Assembly: GCF_002161355.1 (NCBI RefSeq)
Contig: NZ_NFHL01000001.1
Coordinates: 496,001 to 560,000 of the forward strand
Length of the DNA: 64,000 nucleotides
From: Lachnoclostridium sp. An76
GTDB lineage: Bacteria > Bacillota > Clostridia > Lachnospirales > Lachnospiraceae
Direction: 5' to 3'
Shown: positions 25,150-33,852 of the stretch, piece after piece
Layout: each line of letters begins with the position of its first letter
Position numbering within the stretch: the stretch's first letter is position 1
Position numbers and translations under genes: made by a program
The notes under the pieces: model-generated
What the model saw: the letters and a program-made list of their open reading frames with translations, nothing else
What the model was told of the DNA's origin: nothing
Database searches by the model: none

Positions 25150-25941
25150 CTATGAGAGTATCCCCGGATTCAGGATGATCTCATACTCTTTATTTTGGGA
25201 AAGTCTTTCCTCCCCGACACCAAACAGAGGCTTCTGTACCCATCTGTCCCCTCCGTCTCTGCCTGCGTGCACGCACATTTTTTCGATCCGGAATACCTTC
25301 ATGACCTGATCTCCCCCTACACAGCGGTAAGGGATCAGATGGAACCCCTTTTCTGCTTCAGGAAGCTCTGTAATTTCTCGGAGGATTCCCGGATCCAGGA
25401 TATTTACAGGGTCATCCGTAACAAAATCCCTCAGGCTGTTTCCTGTATCCCACAGTGCTCTTGCTGTTTTTTCTCCTTTGGACGTATATAGAGTCACCTC
25501 CAGGATCGTTCCCTGATGCTCCGCCATATGAGAAAGAAGCTTCCACATCCGCATCAGCAGAAGATAAGATCCAAAGGCGGCACAGTAAAACAGGCTGGCC
25601 ACACGCATGTACGGGCGGAGGATCTGCATGATCCCGCCCATAAATACCGATACAACATAGAGCAGGATAAACGCTTTCACAAACTGTGGGACACTCCTTA
25701 TTTTCAATCCTGTAAGCAGCATCACACTGTTAATGCAGACATGAAACAAAAAAAGCTTTGCCAGACCCGGCAGCGGGACAGCGACCACTGCACAGGTGAG
25801 CAGACTTCCCAGCGCGGCACAGAGAAAAAGGCGTCCCCGTGTGCTCCCGCATTTCAGGATATAGTCAAGGGCCAGGAGGATCAGGCTGTCCATCATGAGA
25901 TTTTCCAGAAAAAACACATCTATGTACAGCTCATAATACAT
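25150..25941 (-). CDS. spoIIGA: Pro-sigma-E processing protease SpoIIGA
   Basis: Membrane aspartic protease that activates SigE after asymmetric septation on a SpoIIR signal. Five hydrophobic segments span the first ~150 residues. The protease domain follows with the single active-site motif WDTGNSL near residue 170, consistent with a dimeric retropepsin-like enzyme. ATG 25941 gives MYYELYIDVFFLENLMMD, matching the family start, with AGAAGG upstream; the ATG-less extension to 25980 crosses the -10 of the promoter. 263 residues. Confidence 0.94.
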   Translation of the reverse strand: MYYELYIDVFFLENLMMDSLILLALDYILKCGSTRGRLFLCAALGSLLTCAVVAVPLPGLAKLFLFHVCINSVMLLTGLKIRSVPQFVKAFILLYVVSVFMGGIMQILRPYMRVASLFYCAAFGSYLLLMRMWKLLSHMAEHQGTILEVTLYTSKGEKTARALWDTGNSLRDFVTDDPVNILDPGILREITELPEAEKGFHLIPYRCVGGDQVMKVFRIEKMCVHAGRDGGDRWVQKPLFGVGEERLSQNKEYEIILNPGILS

Positions 25942-25978
25942 CCTCCACCTTCTTCCCCTGGAAATCAATCCGGGTATC

Positions 25979-26044
25979 ATTATATCTCTCTGAACCGTTG
26001 AAATTTGTCAGATGGTGACGGACGTGAAGAAATATAATTCGACA
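25979..26044 (-). promoter_or_regulatory. spoIIG-type promoter with Spo0A boxes and an over-long spacer
   Basis: Read on minus: CTGACA (26011-26006), 21-bp spacer, TATAAT (25984-25979), start codon about 38 nt on. A perfect 0A box TGTCGAA lies at 26044-26038, and a partial one (TGTCAGA, plus strand 26006-26012) overlaps the -35-like hexamer. In B. subtilis the spoIIG promoter also has a spacer too long for sigma-A alone (22 bp) and 0A boxes at and upstream of -35. Confidence 0.75.
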
Positions 26045-26045
26045 G

Positions 26046-26084
26046 AAAAAAACAGACGTCACGATCCTGTGACATCTGTTTTTA
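26046..26084 (-). terminator. Terminator of ftsZ
   Basis: AACAGACGTCAC (26051-26062) pairs with GTGACATCTGTT (26069-26080), 11 of 12. On minus a T7 run follows. It separates ftsZ from the spoIIG promoter, 2 bp away. Confidence 0.85.
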
Positions 26085-26113
26085 TGAATCTGTATTTTAC
26101 TAAGCATGTCCCC

Positions 26114-27283
26114 TTATTTCTTAAAGAAATCCGGGATCTTGATGGACTGTTCTTTTACCGTGCTGGACGGGGTCCTCGGCTGCAGTGTAGGCATTGTGCC
26201 TCCCTGTGTCCTGGACGCAGTCCTGCTCTCGCTGTCGAGACGGCTCCTTACCGGGGAATCCCCTGACGGAAGGATCGATCCGACCTTCTGCTGCCCTTCC
26301 AGCCTTGCTTTCAGCTTAGAAGCACTGCCGCCTACATTATGTAAGCCTGTAGCGATAACAGTGATCGTACATTCGTCTGACTTCGTGTCATCGTACATTG
26401 CACCGAAGATAATGCTTGCGCTCTCTCCTGCCAGCTCCTGTACGTAATCAGCTGCGTCAGATGCATCCATAAGTGTGATATCACCGGATACATTGACAAT
26501 GACATTGGATGCGCCCTGGATCGTTGTCTCGAGCAGCGGACTTGCGACAGCCTCTTTGACCGCCTCAAGAGCTTTGTCATCGCCGCGTCCGGAACCGATA
26601 CCGATGTGAGCGATACCCTTGTCCTTCATAACCGTCTGGATATCAGCGAAGTCGAGGTTGATCAGGGACGGAACATTGATCAGGTCTGTGATACCCTGGA
26701 TACCCTGCTGGAGTACCTCGTCTGCCTTCTTGAGAGCCTCCGGCATCGTTGTGCGTCTGTCTACGACTTCAAGAAGCTTATCATTCGGGATCACGATGAT
26801 CGTATCAACATTTTCTTTTAATTTATCGATTCCTGTCAAAGCGTTCTGCATCCTCGTCTTGGACTCGAAACGGAACGGCTTTGTCACAACTCCGACTGTC
26901 AGGGCACCCTGCTCTTTCGCGATACGTGCGATGACCGGAGCTGCTCCTGTACCTGTACCGCCTCCCATACCGCAGGTAACGAACACCATGTCCGCTCCCT
27001 TGAGCGCTGCCGAGATCTCTTCTGAACTTTCCTCTGCCGCTTTCTCTCCTACTTCCGGCTGCGCTCCTGCGCCAAGACCTTTGGTAAGCTTCTCGCCGAT
27101 CTGCATCAGTGTCGGCGCCTTGCAAAGCTGCAGTGCCTGCTTATCTGTATTCACTGCGATAAATTCCACGCCTGCGATCTGTTCATCGATCATGCGGTTC
27201 ACAGCGTTATTACCGCCGCCGCCGACTCCGACAACAATAATTCTTGCAGCCGCTTCTGATTCGTTGGTTTTAATTTCTAACAA
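26114..27283 (-). CDS. ftsZ: Cell division protein FtsZ
   Basis: Tubulin-like GTPase forming the Z-ring. The N-terminal GTPase has [12 protein letters not shown] and the tubulin signature GGGTGTG near residue 107. The C-terminal domain is followed by a Ser/Arg/Thr-rich linker of about 50 residues and the conserved tail IKIPDFF that binds FtsA, SepF and others. The start is TTG 27283, with AGGAGG 8 nt upstream. 389 residues. Last gene of the dcw cluster here; ftsA is absent between ftsQ and ftsZ, as in many Clostridia. Its own promoter lies in the AT-rich gap after ftsQ. Confidence 0.97.
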   Translation of the reverse strand: MLEIKTNESEAAARIIVVGVGGGGNNAVNRMIDEQIAGVEFIAVNTDKQALQLCKAPTLMQIGEKLTKGLGAGAQPEVGEKAAEESSEEISAALKGADMVFVTCGMGGGTGTGAAPVIARIAKEQGALTVGVVTKPFRFESKTRMQNALTGIDKLKENVDTIIVIPNDKLLEVVDRRTTMPEALKKADEVLQQGIQGITDLINVPSLINLDFADIQTVMKDKGIAHIGIGSGRGDDKALEAVKEAVASPLLETTIQGASNVIVNVSGDITLMDASDAADYVQELAGESASIIFGAMYDDTKSDECTITVIATGLHNVGGSASKLKARLEGQQKVGSILPSGDSPVRSRLDSESRTASRTQGGTMPTLQPRTPSSTVKEQSIKIPDFFKK

Positions 27284-27357
27284 GAGTATTTCCTCCTTTG
27301 TCGTCTTATTAATTTCTTATACATCCCTTTTATTGAACGATAGAATCCAATAAATAT

Positions 27358-27386
27358 ATAATAAAGTCTTTTCTTTAAATAATCAA
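27358..27386 (-). promoter_or_regulatory. Promoter of ftsZ
   Basis: Read on minus: TTGATT, exactly 17 bp, TATTAT, in the AT-rich 170-bp gap between ftsQ and ftsZ. It gives ftsZ expression independent of the upstream division genes. Confidence 0.65.
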
Positions 27387-27454
27387 TAGATTTTTCTTAT
27401 TTTTCTGATATTTTTATACGATTGGCGAATGCCTTTTTCTTAGCTGATGTTCTG

Positions 27455-28198
27455 TCAGGCTGAAGGCACGAACCGGATAGATTCTGACTCCGGATCGTAG
27501 TTCTCAAGGTGCAGAGTTCCCGCGGTATCCGGGTACAACTCCGCAAGTTTTGCCAGGATCGGCGGCACCTGCTGCAGCTTTTCTTCATAATTGCCGCTGC
27601 CCAGGAGCACTTCTACGATCCCAAAATAAACCTGGACATTCCCGTCTGTGCATGACATTTTGTCCGGTGTAAGATCACATTTTTTCAGATTTTTTGAAAC
27701 TTCAACGATTTTTCCAAAAATGGTGTCATCTTCAACAGGAAGCTCTTCCCCTATCTTTACTTTCGACGCATCAAATGTCAGGTTCTCAATATAAGGAGTC
27801 CCTTCGATCAGTTTATTCGTCCTCAGAGATGCGACCCCCGAATCGTCAAAATACAGATATGCCCCCTCATAGTCAACATATCCTGCCATTTCCTTTTCTG
27901 TCACTTTTACCCTGACTGTCCACGGATTTTTCAGGGAGATCTTCATACTCTCCACCCCGGACGGCAGATCCGCGTCCGTGAGATTATATTTTGCCATGAT
28001 ATACAGTGTATTCACAGAAAACCTGTCATTCTGTATCCATGTCGTTATCGTATTCTCACCATAATATGAATTGCCTTCCACCACAAAGGAACGGGTCCGG
28101 AACAAAAATACAGCCACAGCCGCAAGGACAGCAAGCCCGGCGATGACCGAGACTACGATCAGCCATACCCTTCTCTTTTTGTGCTTTCTTCTCTTCAT
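27455..28198 (-). CDS. ftsQ: Cell division protein FtsQ/DivIB
   Basis: Bitopic divisome scaffold linking FtsL and FtsB-type partners. Very basic cytoplasmic start (MKRRKHKKRRVW), one helix (~10-32), then a POTRA domain (FVVEGNSYYGENTITTWIQ) and the beta domain on the outside. 247 residues. ATG 28198 has AAAGGAGG 8 nt upstream. It is separated from the upstream ftsW by 324 bp of repeats, unlike the rest of the tightly packed cluster. Confidence 0.9.
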   Translation of the reverse strand: MKRRKHKKRRVWLIVVSVIAGLAVLAAVAVFLFRTRSFVVEGNSYYGENTITTWIQNDRFSVNTLYIMAKYNLTDADLPSGVESMKISLKNPWTVRVKVTEKEMAGYVDYEGAYLYFDDSGVASLRTNKLIEGTPYIENLTFDASKVKIGEELPVEDDTIFGKIVEVSKNLKKCDLTPDKMSCTDGNVQVYFGIVEVLLGSGNYEEKLQQVPPILAKLAELYPDTAGTLHLENYDPESESIRFVPSA

Positions 28199-28216
28199 CC
28201 AAATGCCTCCTTTACC

Positions 28217-28420
28217 CGTTCAGCCGCGCCATTCGCAAAACCGCACTTCGTGCTTACTGCGGCTTCCGCCGCTTCCTGCCGCGTCCTTCCGTTCAGCCGC
28301 GCCATTCGCAAAACCGCACTTCGTGCTTACTGCGGCTTCCGCCGCTTCCTGCCGCGTCCTTCCGTTCAGCCGCGCCATTCGCAAAACCGCACTTCGTGCT
28401 TACTGCGGCTTCCGCCGCTG
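28217..28420. repeat. 73-bp tandem repeat, about 2.8 units, upstream of ftsQ
   Basis: Units begin CGTTCAGCCGCGCCATTCGC at 28217, 28290 and 28363. The first two are identical over 73 bp; the third stops after GCTTCCGCCGC. Each unit contains CCGCAC/GTGC and GCGG-rich inverted pieces. The identity implies recent duplication. The period is not a multiple of three and the repeats contain no supported gene. With the hairpin that follows, they fill the 324-bp ftsW-ftsQ gap. Confidence 0.85.
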
Positions 28421-28445
28421 TTTTGCTCATGAGCAGGCGCTCACC

Positions 28446-28508
28446 CCATATGTAACTCCGCGCACAAAACCATGCGAGCATGGTTTGTGTGTGCGGAGTT
28501 ACATATGG
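28446..28508. repeat. 63-bp near-perfect inverted repeat between ftsW and ftsQ
   Basis: Arms of 30-31 bp (28446-28475 and 28478-28508) start CCATATGTAACTCCGC and end GCATGG around a 2-nt centre, with one small bulge. No T-run follows on the minus strand, so it is not a standard terminator; it would form a strong mRNA hairpin between ftsW and ftsQ, or a cruciform. Confidence 0.8.
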
Positions 28509-28522
28509 CTGAACTGGTTATT

Positions 28523-29608
28523 TCATTCTACCAGACTTGATACGCTTAGGACAAGTCCCATTTCCATGAGGAGAAACATGACGGATGTTCCTCCATAGCT
28601 GATGAACGGGAGTGTGATCCCTGTGTTGGGGATGGAATTTGTCACAACGGCGATGTTCAGGATGACCTGGATCATCATGTGCGCCATGGCTCCTGTGGCA
28701 ATGAGCGCTCCCAGGAGATCCGGTGTCCTTGTGGCGATCACAAACAGCCGCCAGATCAGGATCAGGAACAGCAGGATGATGATCCCTGCCCCGACAAGCC
28801 CCAGCTCCTCGCAGATGATGGAAAAGATCATGTCATTCTGGGCCTCAGGAAGGAACCCCAGCTTCTGCACGCTGTTCCCCAAACCTCGGCCAAAGAGTCC
28901 GCCGCTGCCGATGGCATAAAGCCCCTGGAGCGTCTGATAGCCTTTTTCGTATTTTTCCGGATGCTGCCAGATCGCGATCCTCTCCAGGCGGTAGCTCTCC
29001 ATGGCGAGGAACACGGCCATAAAAGCCGCTCCCGCGCTCCCCATCCAGATAAACTGTGAGTACTTCGGGCTTGCCACAAAGACGAGCACGACCGCGATCC
29101 CGAGTATGATGATCGCAGTGCTTAAGTTGCTGGCGCCCACCAGCCCGACCACAGGCAGCACGGGCAGCATCATGAGGATCAGCGTCCTGAACCTGTGCAT
29201 CCGCCGGACATTTCTGCTTACCAGCCATGCAAGGAAGAGGATGACCGCCACCTTCGCGAACTCCGAGGGCTGAAAAGAAAAAGGGCCCAAAGACAGCCAT
29301 CTTTTGGACCCGTTATACTCATCTCCGAACAGCATCACAGCCACAGACAGGGCGATCGCTGCCAGGTATCCAGGAATCGCAAGGGGTATCCACTTATGAT
29401 AGTCGATCTGCGCGATGACGATCATGCCCAAAAGGCCGATCAGTGTGGCAAATCCCTGCTTTTTCACATAATACAGGGGATCATGGAATTTTATCCTGCC
29501 ATTGTAGGCGCTGGTGCTGTAAAGCACCACAAGTCCGACTGCCACAAGGATCAGGATCACCGCTGCCAGCGTCTCATCATACCGCCTCTTCCTTTTGGAA
29601 CGCTCCAA
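28523..29608 (-). CDS. ftsW: FtsW/SpoVE-type peptidoglycan polymerase (SEDS)
   Basis: Membrane glycosyltransferase that polymerises lipid II with a partner class B PBP at the septum. About ten helices; typical VLYSTSAYNGR after the first, GSKRWLSLGPFSFQPSEFAK in the loop, and the PEAQNDMIFSIICEELG and FISYGGTSVM motifs near the end. 361 residues. The start is TTG 29608 with GGGAGTGGAG upstream. It sits 13 bp after murD. A second SEDS gene is at 39603; either could be the vegetative FtsW or the sporulation SpoVE. Confidence 0.93.
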   Translation of the reverse strand: MERSKRKRRYDETLAAVILILVAVGLVVLYSTSAYNGRIKFHDPLYYVKKQGFATLIGLLGMIVIAQIDYHKWIPLAIPGYLAAIALSVAVMLFGDEYNGSKRWLSLGPFSFQPSEFAKVAVILFLAWLVSRNVRRMHRFRTLILMMLPVLPVVGLVGASNLSTAIIILGIAVVLVFVASPKYSQFIWMGSAGAAFMAVFLAMESYRLERIAIWQHPEKYEKGYQTLQGLYAIGSGGLFGRGLGNSVQKLGFLPEAQNDMIFSIICEELGLVGAGIIILLFLILIWRLFVIATRTPDLLGALIATGAMAHMMIQVILNIAVVTNSIPNTGITLPFISYGGTSVMFLLMEMGLVLSVSSLVE

Positions 29609-29621
29609 TAAACTCCACTCC

Positions 29622-31040
29622 CTACAACTGTTTTACTAGTTCTTTGAATTTATCTCCGCGTTCTTCGTAATTCTTAAACATTCCCCAGCTCGCGCATGCA
29701 GGCGAAAGGAGCACTGCATCCCCGGGCTGTGCATATCCTACACATTTCTCAAAAGCTTCCTCAAACGTATCTGCCAGCACAACGTCCGTAAATCCAAGCC
29801 TTGCCGCAGTCTCAGCGATCTTTTCCCGGGTCGCCCCGATCAGGACCAGCTTCTTTACCTTCCCGTCAAATGCCTGGATCCATTCGTCATAAGATGACTG
29901 CTTATCATAGCCGCCGCCGATCAGCACTGTCGGGCGGTTCATCGCCCGGATCCCGCGTATCGCCGCATCCGGGTTCGTGCCCTTGGAGTCATTGTAGTAG
30001 GCGACTCCGTTCTTCTCCGCCACGAACTCGATCCGGTGCTCTACCCCGGCAAATTCCTTTAATGTCCTGCGTATCACATCCATCGGGACGCCGTACGCAT
30101 ACGCCATAGCCACTGCTGCCATGGCATTCTCATGATTATGAGTGCCCAGGATCTGGAGCTCGCTGACGTCGCACACCGGGATCTCCCCGTCCACATTGCA
30201 GATGATCGTGGTCCCGTCCAGATACACGCCTCTTTTAAGTTTACGCCGGCTGCTGAAATATAGAACATCCGCGGAGATCTTTCCGCCGAATTCCCGGAGG
30301 ACATCATCCTCATAATTCAGCACACACACATCGTCCGCTGTCTGATTCTCCGCGATCCGCTCCTTTGCCGCAATATATGCTTCCATCGTATGATGGCGGT
30401 TCAGGTGGTCCGGAGTGATATTCAGGATCGCGCTCACCCTCGGGCGGAAAGTATGTACCGTCTCGAGCTGGAAACTGCTCATCTCCGCTACGATCACAGA
30501 GTCCTCTCTTGTCTCCGGCACAATACTGGTATACGGATTCCCGATATTTCCCACCACAAAGGTGCTCTCCTTCCAGTTCCCCATGATCTGTCCGAGGAGA
30601 GCTGTTGTGGTCGTCTTCCCGTTTGTCCCGGTAATGGCGAGGACATCTCCTTTTCCGAGTACATAAGCGAGCTCGATCTCTCCCCACACAGGGATCCCCG
30701 CCTCTCTCATCCGGTCCACGACCGGAAGGTCCGTCGGTACGCCCGGGCTCATCACTGTCAGGGACAATCCGCCCAGAAGCTCTTCCGGGAACTCTCCCAG
30801 CACCACGCTGAGATCCGCAGAGTCCGCGCCGCCGGCAGCATCCTGCCCTGACGGCTTCCCGTCCACGGAGCCTGTTCCTGCCAGGCTCTCCTGGATCTTC
30901 GTTTTTATCTCTGCCGCATCCAGCTTCTCATTCCCGTCATACAGGACCACCTGAGCGCCTTCTCTCAGGAGAAGTCCGGCTGCCGCTTCCCCGCTGATGC
31001 CGGATCCAAATACAAGTACTTTTTTCCCTTTCATCTCCAT
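29622..31040 (-). CDS. murD: UDP-N-acetylmuramoylalanine--D-glutamate ligase
   Basis: Cytoplasmic ATP-dependent ligase adding D-Glu to UDP-MurNAc-L-Ala. The N-terminal nucleotide fold has VFGSGISGEAAAG; the central ATPase has GTNGKTTTTALLGQI; the C-terminal domain has the RIEFVAEKNGVAYYNDSKGTN region. 472 residues; a 30-residue insertion around 50-85 (Gly/Asp/Ser-rich) is longer than usual. Starts 4 bp after mraY, so translation is probably coupled. The second in-frame ATG, two codons in, is an alternative start. Confidence 0.96.
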   Translation of the reverse strand: MEMKGKKVLVFGSGISGEAAAGLLLREGAQVVLYDGNEKLDAAEIKTKIQESLAGTGSVDGKPSGQDAAGGADSADLSVVLGEFPEELLGGLSLTVMSPGVPTDLPVVDRMREAGIPVWGEIELAYVLGKGDVLAITGTNGKTTTTALLGQIMGNWKESTFVVGNIGNPYTSIVPETREDSVIVAEMSSFQLETVHTFRPRVSAILNITPDHLNRHHTMEAYIAAKERIAENQTADDVCVLNYEDDVLREFGGKISADVLYFSSRRKLKRGVYLDGTTIICNVDGEIPVCDVSELQILGTHNHENAMAAVAMAYAYGVPMDVIRRTLKEFAGVEHRIEFVAEKNGVAYYNDSKGTNPDAAIRGIRAMNRPTVLIGGGYDKQSSYDEWIQAFDGKVKKLVLIGATREKIAETAARLGFTDVVLADTFEEAFEKCVGYAQPGDAVLLSPACASWGMFKNYEERGDKFKELVKQL

Positions 31041-31044
31041 CGTG

Positions 31045-32001
31045 CTATACCCCCATTAATGCGATCAGGCAGAGGAGCGCCGTGATTATGGAAAACACAG
31101 CGACAACTCTTGTCTCCGACCATCCGCACAGCTCAAAATGGTGATGGATCGGAGCCATCTTAAAGATCCTCTTCCCGCCTGTCTTTTTAAAATATGTGAC
31201 CTGGATGATGACAGAAGCCACTTCTACCAGGTAAATAAACCCGACGATAATGATAAACAGCGGCATCTGGAGCATGTATGCAGTCCCTGCCACGAAGCCG
31301 CCCAGCGCAAGGGATCCGGTGTCACCCATAAATACGCTCGCCGGATATACATTGAAAAGCAGGAACCCGAGCAGAGCCCCCACGACCGCGCAGGTAACCG
31401 GCTCGATACCACTCTTCGTGCCGATCGCCACCACAGTAAAGAACGTTGCCACCAGCACGGTCACGCTGGAAGCAAGGCCGTCCAGCCCGTCTGTGAAATT
31501 CGTCCCGTTGACCGTACCGATCACAGCGACAAACAGGACCGGATACGCCACCCAGCCGAGATCCAGGTAATACCCATCAGAAAACGGCACCAGCATGGTC
31601 AGCGGAATTTCTGCAACTCTAACCAGATAGAAGGCAAAGACCGCTGTGACCACGATCTGGAGCGCCATCTTCTGCATAGGCATCAGGCCGTCAGAACGCT
31701 TCAGCACCACCTTAAGGTAGTCGTCCAGGAATCCGATCAGCCCGAATGCGACCGTCAGGAACAGCACCGGGACGATCTTCGGATAATCTTTCACATAAAA
31801 CAGGGATGTCACGATCACAGAGATCAGGATCATAATGCCGCCCATAGTCGGCGTACCTGCTTTCTTTAAATGAGACTGCACGCCCTCCACGCGCTCAGTC
31901 TGCTTCATCTTCAGTTTCCGCAAAAAAGGAATGACAACCGGTCCCAGCACAAGGCTGACCGCAAAGGATATCAGTACCGGTATCACTACATGACTGCTCA
32001 T
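31045..32001 (-). CDS. mraY: Phospho-N-acetylmuramoyl-pentapeptide-transferase
   Basis: Membrane enzyme making lipid I from UDP-MurNAc-pentapeptide and undecaprenyl phosphate. Ten helices in 318 residues. Key motifs are AGTPTMGG (~50), the DD-containing FLDDYLK (~95), NGTNFTDGLDGLA with catalytic Asp residues (~165) and the C-terminal HHHFE. Between a class B PBP gene and murD; murE and murF, usually near, are not in the window. Confidence 0.97.
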   Translation of the reverse strand: MSSHVVIPVLISFAVSLVLGPVVIPFLRKLKMKQTERVEGVQSHLKKAGTPTMGGIMILISVIVTSLFYVKDYPKIVPVLFLTVAFGLIGFLDDYLKVVLKRSDGLMPMQKMALQIVVTAVFAFYLVRVAEIPLTMLVPFSDGYYLDLGWVAYPVLFVAVIGTVNGTNFTDGLDGLASSVTVLVATFFTVVAIGTKSGIEPVTCAVVGALLGFLLFNVYPASVFMGDTGSLALGGFVAGTAYMLQMPLFIIIVGFIYLVEVASVIIQVTYFKKTGGKRIFKMAPIHHHFELCGWSETRVVAVFSIITALLCLIALMGV

Positions 32002-32055
32002 AAATCCACCTCTTCATCTCTTTCGTTTCTTAACCTGTTTAGTATAAACCATGGC

Positions 32056-33783
32056 TTACTTTTTTTCAATCCCGAGATACGGGAGCACGTTATCATAAAT
32101 GCTCCTGAGCACCGGCGCCGCGATGGTCCCGCCGTAGTAAACGCCCTGAGGGTCATGGATGATGACCATGCCCAGGATCTGAGGGTCATCCGCCGGCGCA
32201 AAGCCAAGGAAAGAGGCGATATACTTATTGGCGCTCCTGGGAAGCGTCTGCGACGTCGCTGTCTTTCCCCCGATGGAATATCCTTCCAGATATGCATTTT
32301 TCCCCGATCCTTCCGCCACCACGCTCTCCAGCAGCATCCGCATGGTCTCGGATGTCTCTTCTGAGACTATGCCGGACTCCACTTCATGATCAAACTCTTC
32401 TACCACATTTCCATCTCTGTCAAGGACTGCTGTCCCCACATGGGGAGTCACTCTGTTCCCCCCGTTTACGATCGAGCTGACCGTCACTGCCATCTGGATC
32501 GGCGTGACCTGAAAAGACTGGCCAAACGTCATGGTCGCCAGCTCCACGGTGCCAATGTCCTCCTTCCGGTGCATGATCGTCCCCGCCTCCCCCGGCAGGT
32601 CGATATTGGTTAGCTTCATCAGCCCGAACTCTTCAAAATAATCATAGAACCGTCCCGCGCCCAGCCTGAGCCCGATATCCATGAACACCGGGTTGCAGGA
32701 ATTCTGGATCCCCTGGACAAAGGTCTCCTGCCCATGCCCGCCCACCTTGTGGCACCGGATCTTCCTGTCCTCTACGATCCGGTAGCCCGGGCAGAAAAAC
32801 GTATCGTCAAGGGACACCACCCCCTCTTCCAGGCACGCGGAAGAAGTAATGATCTTAAACACAGACCCCGGCTCATAAGTATCGTTGATACAGCGATTCC
32901 TCCACATCTGGTTCAGTTCATCCTGGAGTTCCTCATCGGTCAGGGATGCCTCATCTGCCCCTGTATTCAGCTCATAGGGCTCGTTCAGGTTAAACTCCGG
33001 GACATTGACCATCGCGTAGATCTCACCGTTCTGCGGGTTCATCAGAAGGATGGACACTGCCTCTGCCTGTTTCTCCTCCATCACTTTCTCTGCCGCCTGC
33101 TGGCAGTAGGACTGGATATTATAGTCCAGGCTGACCTGCAGCGTCTCGCCTGGCACGGGCTCGATCCGGTCCTCAGCCACACCTTCCAGCTCCACTCCCC
33201 TCGCGTCTGTCACTGTGAGGATCGTGCCGTTTATCCCTTTCAGATACTCCTCATATTTCACTTCCAGGCCGATGATCCCCTGATTATCCCCGCCCGTAAA
33301 GCCCAGGACTCGGGAGGCAAGCTCATCATAAGGATAATAGCGTTTATAATCCTCATCCACCTTCACTCCGGCAAGGTCATAGCCGCGGATACGGTCTCCC
33401 ACTTCCTTATCCACGTTCGTTTTAATCTTCTCCATGGAAGATACCTTTTCCACCTTTTTCCTGACCTCCGCCTCGTCCAGTTCCAGTTCCCGGCTCAATA
33501 CAGAGATGACTTCCTCCGGCTCTTCCACCTGGCTGTGGATGACAGAGATCGTACATACTGTGCGGTTCGTTGCCAGCACCACGCCATTCCGGTCCACGAT
33601 CTCTCCCCTTGCGGCCTTGATCTCACGCTCCCGTTCGTGGAGATCCTGGGCCAGTTCCTGATAATAGTCCGCGTCAAAGATCATCAGATAGACCAGCCTT
33701 CCGATCAGGGCGGCAAGGATCAGGGCAGCACACAGAAAGACAACCATGATCTTCTTTTTATTGTATGTCTTATTTTTCTTCAT
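32056..33783 (-). CDS. Class B penicillin-binding protein (FtsI/SpoVD type), second of a tandem pair
   Basis: Septal peptidoglycan transpeptidase. A basic start, one helix (~10-32), PBP dimerisation domain, then transpeptidase with SVFK (S307) and SCN. The third motif reads KTAT (K507-T508-A509), where nearly all active PBPs have KTG or KSG; the codon is GCG in the sequence, so the change is not a translation artefact. It may still be active, with altered substrate or beta-lactam handling. No PASTA domain at the C-terminus. Start ATG 33783 lies directly after a terminator hairpin and no clear ribosome site is seen. 575 residues. Confidence 0.93.
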   Translation of the reverse strand: MKKNKTYNKKKIMVVFLCAALILAALIGRLVYLMIFDADYYQELAQDLHEREREIKAARGEIVDRNGVVLATNRTVCTISVIHSQVEEPEEVISVLSRELELDEAEVRKKVEKVSSMEKIKTNVDKEVGDRIRGYDLAGVKVDEDYKRYYPYDELASRVLGFTGGDNQGIIGLEVKYEEYLKGINGTILTVTDARGVELEGVAEDRIEPVPGETLQVSLDYNIQSYCQQAAEKVMEEKQAEAVSILLMNPQNGEIYAMVNVPEFNLNEPYELNTGADEASLTDEELQDELNQMWRNRCINDTYEPGSVFKIITSSACLEEGVVSLDDTFFCPGYRIVEDRKIRCHKVGGHGQETFVQGIQNSCNPVFMDIGLRLGAGRFYDYFEEFGLMKLTNIDLPGEAGTIMHRKEDIGTVELATMTFGQSFQVTPIQMAVTVSSIVNGGNRVTPHVGTAVLDRDGNVVEEFDHEVESGIVSEETSETMRMLLESVVAEGSGKNAYLEGYSIGGKTATSQTLPRSANKYIASFLGFAPADDPQILGMVIIHDPQGVYYGGTIAAPVLRSIYDNVLPYLGIEKK

Positions 33784-33839
33784 ATTATAAAAACCATGCA
33801 AAAGATGTTGTTACAGCTTATTACATCTTCTGCATGGTT
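33784..33839 (-). terminator. Intrinsic terminator between the two class B PBP genes
   Basis: Arms 33792-33808 and 33823-33839 pair 16 of 17 (AACCATGCAGAAGATGT-type), followed on minus by T5 and then, within a few bases, by the ATG of the downstream PBP. The position implies that most transcripts from mraZ stop before the second PBP, or that the hairpin controls readthrough. Confidence 0.75.
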
Positions 33840-33852
33840 ATTCGCGTTTCCG

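Noticed and set aside
26086..26098. Third solo copy of the element end (AATCTGTATTTT) near the ftsZ stop
   Set aside because: Only about 11 bases match and the GC-rich half is missing; it may be chance in AT-rich DNA next to a terminator.
28217..28420. Possible CRISPR array
   Set aside because: Units are 73 bp and joined directly, with no unique spacers and no cas genes nearby; it is a plain tandem duplication.
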